A DNA stretch of 12,324 nucleotides. It comes from REEB95 sp035934235 (GTDB lineage: Bacteria; Pseudomonadota; Alphaproteobacteria; ATCC43930; CGMCC-115725). Shown here piece after piece: positions 7,003-12,324 of the stretch. The stretch is from NCBI GenBank assembly GCA_035934235.1, contig DASYYB010000042.1, positions 1 through 12,324 of the forward strand, given 5' to 3'. The notes under the pieces are model-generated. The model worked only from the letters and a program-made list of their open reading frames with translations. It did not search any database and was not told the DNA's origin. A program made the translations under genes and the position numbers. Positions within the stretch are counted from its first letter, which is position 1; each line of letters opens with the position of its first letter.

Positions 7003-7608
7003 ATGGATTGGGCCATCGCCGATTGGGGCGCGCTCGGTGCCTTGGTATCCGTCGTCCTCATCGACGTCGTGCTGGCGGGCGACAACGCCATCGTCGTCGG
7101 CATGGCGACGGCCTTGGTGCCGCGCGAGATGCGCCGCACAGTGCTGTTGGTCGGCATCGGCGCGGCGGCGGCGCTGCGTATTCTGCTCGCGCTCGCGGCC
7201 GTCGATCTGCTGGCGATCATCGGCTTGACGCTCGCCGGCGGCATCTTGCTGCTCTGGGTGGCGTGGAAGCTCTACCGTGATCTCGCCGCCCGCCCGCCGC
7301 ACGATGCTGCATCCACAAGCCATCGCCGCCACAGCGTCGGCGGTGCGGTGACGCGCATAATCGTCGCTGACCTGTCGATGTCGCTCGACAACGTACTGGC
7401 GGTCGCCGGCACGGCGCGTAACCATCCGTGGATCCTGGCCGGCGGCCTGCTGCTGTCGGTGGCGTTGATGGCGGTCGCCTCGCAGTTCCTGGCGAAATTG
7501 CTCGAACGCCATCGCTGGATCGCGTGGGTCGGCCTCGCCATCGTCACCTACGTCGCGCTCCGCATGATCGTCGGGGGTTCGCTACAGGTCGCGGCCGCGG
7601 CGTCTTAG
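7003..7608 (+). CDS. TerC family integral membrane protein (YjbE-like), putative metal-ion exporter
   Basis: A 201-residue membrane protein with about six or seven hydrophobic segments. It shows the paired acidic TerC signatures: DVVLAGDNAIVVGMA (Asp21, Asp27-Asn28) and DLSMSLDNVLAVAG (Asp123, Asp129-Asn130). The two halves are related, as is usual in this family. Relatives such as Bacillus YjbE/YkoY and E. coli Alx act in metal (Mn2+) export; transport of manganese here is inference. A hydrophilic loop between the halves (about 96-112) holds His100, His107 and His110. I chose ATG 7003 because family members begin just before WGAL and the upstream open frame (back to 6844) is antisense to the MFS gene. 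There is no ribosome site. Its stop overlaps the stop of the ABC transporter gene by 4 nt. Confidence 0.92.
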   Translation: MDWAIADWGALGALVSVVLIDVVLAGDNAIVVGMATALVPREMRRTVLLVGIGAAAALRILLALAAVDLLAIIGLTLAGGILLLWVAWKLYRDLAARPPHDAASTSHRRHSVGGAVTRIIVADLSMSLDNVLAVAGTARNHPWILAGGLLLSVALMAVASQFLAKLLERHRWIAWVGLAIVTYVALRMIVGGSLQVAAAAS

Positions 7609-9386
7609 GCGGTTTTCTGCGCTGCTCCGGCCGGCGCGGCGAAGAACTGCATATTGTAGAGCTCGGCGAAGGCGCCGCCCTTGGCGATCAGCGCGGCGAA
7701 GCTGCCTTCCTCCGCAATCGCACCGTCCTTGAGCACGATGATCCGGTCGGCGTTGCGCACGGTCGACAGCCGGTGCGCGATGATGAAGGTGGTTCGGCCG
7801 CGCGTCAGCCGGTCGATTCCCGCCATCACCAGCGTCTCGGTTTCGACATCGAGCGCCGAAGTCGGCTCGTCGAGAATCAGCATCGGCGCGTCGCGGAGGA
7901 TCGCGCGCGCGATGGTGAGGCGCTGCTTTTCGCCTTCGGACAACGTCGCGGTGTCGCCGAGAACAGTGTCGTAACCCTGCGGCAGGCGCACGATCACGTC
8001 GTGGATGCGCGCGAGCCGCGCGGCTTCCTCGATTTCCGGGTCGGTCGCCTCGGGCCGGCCGTAAGCGACATTGGCACGCACCGACATCGGAAAGATGAGC
8101 GGCGGCTGCAGCACCATGGCGATCTGCCGGCGCAGCGATTTGAGCGTATGCTCGCGCACGTCGAGGCCATCGATCAGCACGGTGCCGGCCGACGGATCGA
8201 AGAAGCGCGGCACGAGCGACAGCAGCGTCGACTTGCCGGCGCCCGACGGCCCCACCACCGCAACCTTGGTACCGGCCGGCACGCGCAAATCGATCCGGTG
8301 CAGCACCGGCATGTCGTGGCGATAACCGAAAGCGACGTCGCGCCACTCGACGTCGCCGCGGGCGCCCGCCGTTGGAAAATCGCGCGTACCGTCTTTGAGA
8401 TCGGCTTCGACCTCGAGAATCTCGAAGCAGCGCGTCGCGCCGACCCGCGCGCCGGCGATCAGGCCCCAACTCTGGGTCAGCTGGTTCACCGGCGCATAAA
8501 GCTGCGCCAAATAGGCGATGAACACGACCAGCTGCCCGATGGTGAGCTCACCCGCCAGGACATTGCGTGCGCCGACATAGACCACCGCCGCGGTGCCGAC
8601 GGCAACCAAGCCGTTGACCGCGGCAGAATAAAGCGTCTGCCAGCTATAGAGTCGCAGCGTCGCGCCCAAGCTCGCCTCGCTCGCGCCCATGAAGCGGCGA
8701 TATTCGCCCTCCTCCTGGGTGAAGGCCTGGACGATCTTGATCGACTGCATCGCCCACTGGACCAGCGAATAGACTAGCGTCTCGCGCTCGCGCACATCGG
8801 TCGCAACGTCGTTGATCTTGCGGTTGAAGGTGCCGATCAGCACGAACAGCGCCGGCACCACGGTAAGCGACAACGCCGTCAGTCGCGCGTCGAGCGGGAT
8901 CAGCACGACCAGCATGCCGCCGAGCAGGATCACCGCCGACATGATCGGCAGCAGCCCATTCATCAGCATGGTCTGCACCGCAAACGCGTCGGCGGTGATG
9001 CGATGCATCAGGTCGCCAACCTTCTGCCGGCTGTGGAAAGCGAGCGACAAGCGTTGCAGCTGGGCATAGAGTGCGCCACGCAGATCGTTGACCATGTTCT
9101 GGCCGACCGCGATCGTCGTGCGGTTGTGCAGGAACTCGAGCAGGCCGGCGCCAAGGTTGATCACGACCAGACCGACGCAGGCGACGACGAGCAGTGTCGC
9201 TGCGGACAGGCCGGCCAGCGGCCGCAAGGTCACCGTCTTGCCGCCGAGCACGTCGTCGATCACCAGCTGGAGCGGCCACGGCTTCAACAGATTGAAGCCG
9301 GCCATGAGGAAGACTTGCAACAGCGCCGAGGCGAAGCTCAGCCGGTAGGGCCGCAGGAACGGCAGCAGCTTGACCAGCAGGCCCAT
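7605..9386 (-). CDS. ABC exporter, fused membrane and ATPase domains (MsbA/NdvA-like)
   Basis: A 593-residue half-transporter, expected to act as a homodimer in the inner membrane. Residues 1-320 form the type I exporter membrane domain with about six segments (near 17-45, 60-82, 140-162, 165-187, 250-275, 282-300). The ATPase domain has Walker A GPSGAGKST (379-387), Q-loop Gln427, signature LSEGE (482-486, instead of LSGGQ), Walker B MLILDE (502-507, catalytic Glu507), D-loop SALD and H-loop His538. All catalytic residues are present, so it should be active. It starts 1 nt after the stop of the glycosyltransferase gene, with no ribosome site of its own, so it is surely translationally coupled. 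By analogy with NdvA/Cgt glucan exporters and MsbA, I infer that it exports the glycan or glycolipid made by the upstream enzyme. Confidence 0.94.
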   Translation of the reverse strand: MGLLVKLLPFLRPYRLSFASALLQVFLMAGFNLLKPWPLQLVIDDVLGGKTVTLRPLAGLSAATLLVVACVGLVVINLGAGLLEFLHNRTTIAVGQNMVNDLRGALYAQLQRLSLAFHSRQKVGDLMHRITADAFAVQTMLMNGLLPIMSAVILLGGMLVVLIPLDARLTALSLTVVPALFVLIGTFNRKINDVATDVRERETLVYSLVQWAMQSIKIVQAFTQEEGEYRRFMGASEASLGATLRLYSWQTLYSAAVNGLVAVGTAAVVYVGARNVLAGELTIGQLVVFIAYLAQLYAPVNQLTQSWGLIAGARVGATRCFEILEVEADLKDGTRDFPTAGARGDVEWRDVAFGYRHDMPVLHRIDLRVPAGTKVAVVGPSGAGKSTLLSLVPRFFDPSAGTVLIDGLDVREHTLKSLRRQIAMVLQPPLIFPMSVRANVAYGRPEATDPEIEEAARLARIHDVIVRLPQGYDTVLGDTATLSEGEKQRLTIARAILRDAPMLILDEPTSALDVETETLVMAGIDRLTRGRTTFIIAHRLSTVRNADRIIVLKDGAIAEEGSFAALIAKGGAFAELYNMQFFAAPAGAAQKTA

Positions 9387-9387
9387 G

Positions 9388-11979
9388 CTATTGCGCGGCT
9401 TGGGCCAGCGGCTCGGGCGGTGCGCCGGCCGGCGCCAGCGGCTGCAAGCCTTCGCGCCGCGCCACGGTCTCGATGATGCCGTGCATCAGGCGGCCGAATT
9501 CGAGGGTGCGGTAGGCGATCAGCACCGCCTGGCAGAGGCCGAGCACGCCGATCACCACCGCCGCCATCGGCACGTCGAGAATGAGGGCCGCCGCCGTCGC
9601 CGCCGCCCAGCCGCGCAGAAGAAAGGCCGAAAGCCGGGACAGGCGCATGGCGCACCGCACGCGCAGCAGGTGCTTGCCGCTGCCGTGGTTCTCAACGCAG
9701 ACCAAAACTAACGCGCGGCTCCACAAGCCGCGCGCGATCTTGAGATCCCATTCGTCCCAGCCCTGGTCGGGAATCACGAAATATTTCTGCGGCGCGAGAA
9801 AGCGCATCAAGCCGCCGAGCAGCACTTCTTTCTCGGCGCCGCCCTCGCTCCAATAGGACAGATAGAATGCGCGTTCGCGCCACGAACGCCGCGGCGTTTG
9901 CATCGGCGCGGGCGTCGTCGGCTCGAAATGCGCCTGCTCTGCCGCCTCGACTTCGCGGAAGCGCCATTTGAGCCGCTCCCAACCGCGCAACAGCGGTCCG
10001 AGATAGATCAGTAGCGCGATCAGCGCCCGTGCCTTCAAGCCCTTGAAGCGCTTATCAATGGGCGCCTTGAGCGCGCCATTGATGCACATCACCCACGTGA
10101 TGACGATCGGCACGATCAGCAGCGACATCCAGCCGCCGCCGGCGAGGCCGATGACCGCCAGCACGATCGCGACCACGTTCCATTCGAAGGTCAGCGGCAG
10201 GTATTGGGCCAGCGACGACGACGGTTCGTAGAGCGTCTGAAACAAGCCACGGCCGAAGACGCCGGAATAAATCAACGGCCGACGCGACAGCAGCAGCGCG
10301 GTCGACAGATCGCCGTAGATGCGGCCGAGCCACTTCGCCTGACCGAACAGATTGAAGCGGAACGGATGCTTGGAATAGACCAACGCCTCGGCTTTGCCGT
10401 AGCCCTTCTGCTGGCCGACATAAGCGTCGATGGTGTTGCGGCGAAAATGCCAGACCATCGCCGCCGGCGCGAAGCCGATGGTGTAGCCCGCATCCTGGAA
10501 ACGCCAGCAGATATCGATGTCGTCGCCCGCGGCGCGGAACACCGGATCGAAGCCGCCGAGCTGGAGCAGCGTCGCGCGCCGGAACGCCATGTTGCAGCCG
10601 GCAATGTGCTCGGCGGTATCGTCGGACAGCAGCACATGGGTCGGGCCACCGGGCGATACCGCGACCGCCGCCGCGGTCAGATTGTCCTCGGGCGGCGGGA
10701 AGTTGGGGCCGCCGCAGGCATGGAGATCGGCCGCCGCCATGCGCGCCACCAGATAGGTGAGCCAGTCCGGATCGACGACGCAATCGCTGTCGGTGTAGGC
10801 GATGATCTCGCCGATGGCGGCCTCGGCACCAACATTGCGTGCGACCGAGAGGCCCTTGTTCGGCTGACTGATGATGCGACAGAACGGAAACGCCTCGGAG
10901 ATCGCCAGCGTCCGATCTTTCGAGCCATCGTTGACGACGATCACCTCGTAATCGGGATAGCGTAGCTTTGCGAGCGATTCGAGGCACGCTTTCATCGTGC
11001 GCTCGGCGTTGTAGGCACAGACCACGACCGACACGCGCGGCGTGCGCGGCAACGACGGCGGCATCGCGCCGCGAAAGCACGCTTGAACCGCGGCGAAGGC
11101 GGGTTTCGGCTGGCGCGCGCGATCGACCAGGCCAAAGGCCCAATCCTCGATCAGATGGCCGCCGGTGAACCATTCGTCAGTCCAGGCGAAGACGAACGCG
11201 CCGGCGCAGCCCATCTCGAATGCGGTGCGCACCTGCCAGGCGAGCGTCTGCGCCTGCGCTTCCTCGCTTTCGTGCATGGAATCAATGCCGAATTCCGTCA
11301 GCACCAACGGTCGGTCGATCGCCAGATTGTGCAACCGCGACAGATAGTGGCGGAATGCCGCCTCTTGATGCAGATAGACGTTGAAACAGACGAAATCGCC
11401 GAAGTCGATCGTCAAGTATTCGGTCGAAGGGAAGTTGGCGTAGCTGACCAGGCGGTCGGGGTCGATCGCTTTGGCGGTTGCGACCAGCTGCTTGAGAAAG
11501 GCGCGCACGCGGTCCGGGCCGTGCCAGCGCACCATATCGGGCGGAATCTCGTTGCCGATGAGATAGGCGAAGATCGCCGGGTGGCCTTTGATCGCATCGA
11601 TCGCGGCGCTGACCACCCGCACCACGTCGCTTTCGATCGCCGTATCGTCGAGAAACGTGACGTGCTGCGACCAGGGAATCCCGGCCAGCACCTTGAGGCC
11701 GGCGGCCTGCGCCTCGTCGAGCAGCCACACCGGCGGCGCGGTGAACACGCGCACGGTGTTGGCGCCGAGCTCGGTCATCAGCGCGAAGTCGCGCTTCACC
11801 GTCTCGCGCGGCGGAAATTGTGTGCCGTCCGCACCGGGCGGAAACGGTCCATAAGTCACGCCCTTGACGAAGAGCTTGCTGTCGCCCCGGAAGAAGAACT
11901 TGCCCGAGACCCGAATGGGCGCATCCGGCGTGGCGGCGACCAGCGCTGCGATGCTGCGGTCGGCGGTTTCGATGGCCAT
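9388..11979 (-). CDS. Fused clan GH-A hydrolase-like / family 2 glycosyltransferase membrane protein
   Basis: An 863-residue protein joining several modules. Residues about 25-300 form a TIM-barrel resembling GH2/GH5 (clan GH-A), with acid/base Glu144 in IGNEIPP and nucleophile Glu229 in VLTEFGID. Residues about 315-530 form a GT2 domain: VSVVVCAYNAE, VVNDGSKD (Asp351), the DxD pair Asp397/Asp399 in YTDSDC, GCNMAFRR, and GDDIDICWRFQDAGY. Instead of the QxxRW of processive synthases it has QQKGYGKAEA (523-532). Hydrophobic segments lie at about 598-632 (two) and 650-665, then an unassigned soluble region (about 700-785), then a hairpin of segments (about 790-826). No signal peptide precedes the hydrolase module. 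The start ATG 11979 shares its A with the galE stop (TGATG); an ATG at 12036 lies inside galE and is rejected. Sugar and linkage are unknown. Confidence 0.9.
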   Translation of the reverse strand: MAIETADRSIAALVAATPDAPIRVSGKFFFRGDSKLFVKGVTYGPFPPGADGTQFPPRETVKRDFALMTELGANTVRVFTAPPVWLLDEAQAAGLKVLAGIPWSQHVTFLDDTAIESDVVRVVSAAIDAIKGHPAIFAYLIGNEIPPDMVRWHGPDRVRAFLKQLVATAKAIDPDRLVSYANFPSTEYLTIDFGDFVCFNVYLHQEAAFRHYLSRLHNLAIDRPLVLTEFGIDSMHESEEAQAQTLAWQVRTAFEMGCAGAFVFAWTDEWFTGGHLIEDWAFGLVDRARQPKPAFAAVQACFRGAMPPSLPRTPRVSVVVCAYNAERTMKACLESLAKLRYPDYEVIVVNDGSKDRTLAISEAFPFCRIISQPNKGLSVARNVGAEAAIGEIIAYTDSDCVVDPDWLTYLVARMAAADLHACGGPNFPPPEDNLTAAAVAVSPGGPTHVLLSDDTAEHIAGCNMAFRRATLLQLGGFDPVFRAAGDDIDICWRFQDAGYTIGFAPAAMVWHFRRNTIDAYVGQQKGYGKAEALVYSKHPFRFNLFGQAKWLGRIYGDLSTALLLSRRPLIYSGVFGRGLFQTLYEPSSSLAQYLPLTFEWNVVAIVLAVIGLAGGGWMSLLIVPIVITWVMCINGALKAPIDKRFKGLKARALIALLIYLGPLLRGWERLKWRFREVEAAEQAHFEPTTPAPMQTPRRSWRERAFYLSYWSEGGAEKEVLLGGLMRFLAPQKYFVIPDQGWDEWDLKIARGLWSRALVLVCVENHGSGKHLLRVRCAMRLSRLSAFLLRGWAAATAAALILDVPMAAVVIGVLGLCQAVLIAYRTLEFGRLMHGIIETVARREGLQPLAPAGAPPEPLAQAAQ

Positions 11980-12324
11980 CAGCCGCCCGCGGCGCCGCGC
12001 ACCGGCGCAGAGTGGCCGGCGCGCGACGAATGCCAAGCCCAGGCGGTGGCGACGATGGTATCGAGATCCGACAGCCGCGCCTGCCAGCCGAGCACGGTGC
12101 GCGCGCGGCGCGCATCGGCGACCAGCATCGGCGGATCGCCGGCGCGGCGCGGCGCTTCGCGCTTCGGAATGCTGAGCCCGGTGACACGCTCGGCGCAGGC
12201 GATAGTCTCGCGCACCGAATGACCAGTGCCAGTGCCGAGATTGAGCGCGACGCTGGCGCCGCCGCCTTCGAGATATTGCAGCGCGCGGACATGCGCCTCG
12301 GCCAGGTCCTGGACGTGGATGTAA
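11979..12324 (-). CDS. galE: UDP-glucose 4-epimerase (NAD-dependent), C-terminal part only
   Basis: The last 114 codons of a gene entering from the right edge; the reading frame begins at 12323. Seen: YIHVQDLAEAHVRALQYL at the start, matching the DYIHVxDLAxAH block of GalE; the LNLGTGTGHSVRE block; RRAGDPPMLVADA, the RR-GDP substrate-binding stretch; and LGWQARLSDLDTIVATAWAWH at the C-terminal end. The NAD-binding Rossmann half and the YxxxK catalytic residues lie outside the window. The enzyme interconverts UDP-glucose and UDP-galactose (or the N-acetyl forms) in the cytoplasm. Its stop overlaps the glycosyltransferase start, so it probably supplies that enzyme's nucleotide sugar. A related UDP-sugar epimerase with different specificity is possible. 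Confidence 0.93.
   Translation of the reverse strand, partial: YIHVQDLAEAHVRALQYLEGGGASVALNLGTGTGHSVRETIACAERVTGLSIPKREAPRRAGDPPMLVADARRARTVLGWQARLSDLDTIVATAWAWHSSRAGHSAPVRGAAGG

Noticed and set aside
7428..8777. 449-codon plus-strand frame
   Set aside because: It overlaps terC-like coding sequence out of frame and then runs antisense to the ABC ATPase domain; an artefact of GC-rich coding DNA.
11980..12036. Earlier ATG for the GH/GT2 gene (19 extra residues)
   Set aside because: The extension lies inside galE, is Arg-rich, and the ATG at 11979 forms a TGATG overlap typical of coupled genes.
11083..12222. 379-codon plus-strand frame
   Set aside because: Antisense to the GH module and galE, both of which have intact catalytic or family motifs; its translation has no domain.
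1..12324. Defence system, CRISPR array, insertion sequence or prophage
   Set aside because: No spaced direct repeats, terminal inverted repeats, transposase, integrase, nuclease or toxin-antitoxin pair was seen, and base composition looks even across the window.

Overview
This 12.3 kb window is GC-rich chromosomal DNA, tightly packed with genes. Gene content, protein sequences and the strong G/C third-position bias suggest an alphaproteobacterium, perhaps of the Hyphomicrobiales (Rhizobiales) or a related soil/freshwater lineage. That placement is inference; there is no rRNA or other marker to fix it. I see no tRNA, rRNA, CRISPR array, insertion sequence, phage gene or attachment site.

Left part (1-4835). 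A partial cyclase-family (kynurenine formamidase-like) gene leaves the window on the minus strand. It is divergent from msrA (methionine sulfoxide reductase A). msrA converges, with a 2-nt gap, on a minus-strand pair: an Fsr-like MFS transporter followed by a CaiB/BaiF (family III) CoA-transferase. Divergent from that pair is a plus-strand pair: a DedA-family membrane protein and a small exported four-cysteine protein of unknown function.

Middle part (4845-7608). An HcaT/LacY-like MFS transporter and an SRP/FlhF-type GTPase lie in series on the minus strand. The GTPase is an orphan, with no flagellar genes nearby, and several of its nucleotide-binding motifs are altered. Divergent from the MFS gene is a short TerC-family (YjbE-like) membrane protein, probably a metal-ion exporter.

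Right part (7605-12324). A compact minus-strand operon reads galE (3' end only), then a large fused glycoside hydrolase / family 2 glycosyltransferase membrane protein, then an MsbA/NdvA-like ABC exporter. The galE stop and the next start share one base (TGATG), and the last two genes are 1 nt apart. Together they look like a self-contained glycan machine: GalE supplies a UDP-sugar, the GT2 domain polymerises or transfers it at the membrane, the hydrolase-like domain trims, cyclises or transfers the product, and the ABC exporter moves it out. The product cannot be read from the sequence. This operon is the most interesting item here, because the hydrolase domain appears to sit on the cytoplasmic side with the transferase, an arrangement reminiscent of cyclic-glucan synthases but built from different domains.

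Three convergent gene junctions have gaps of +2, +9 and -4 nt, which leaves no room for ordinary intergenic terminators.
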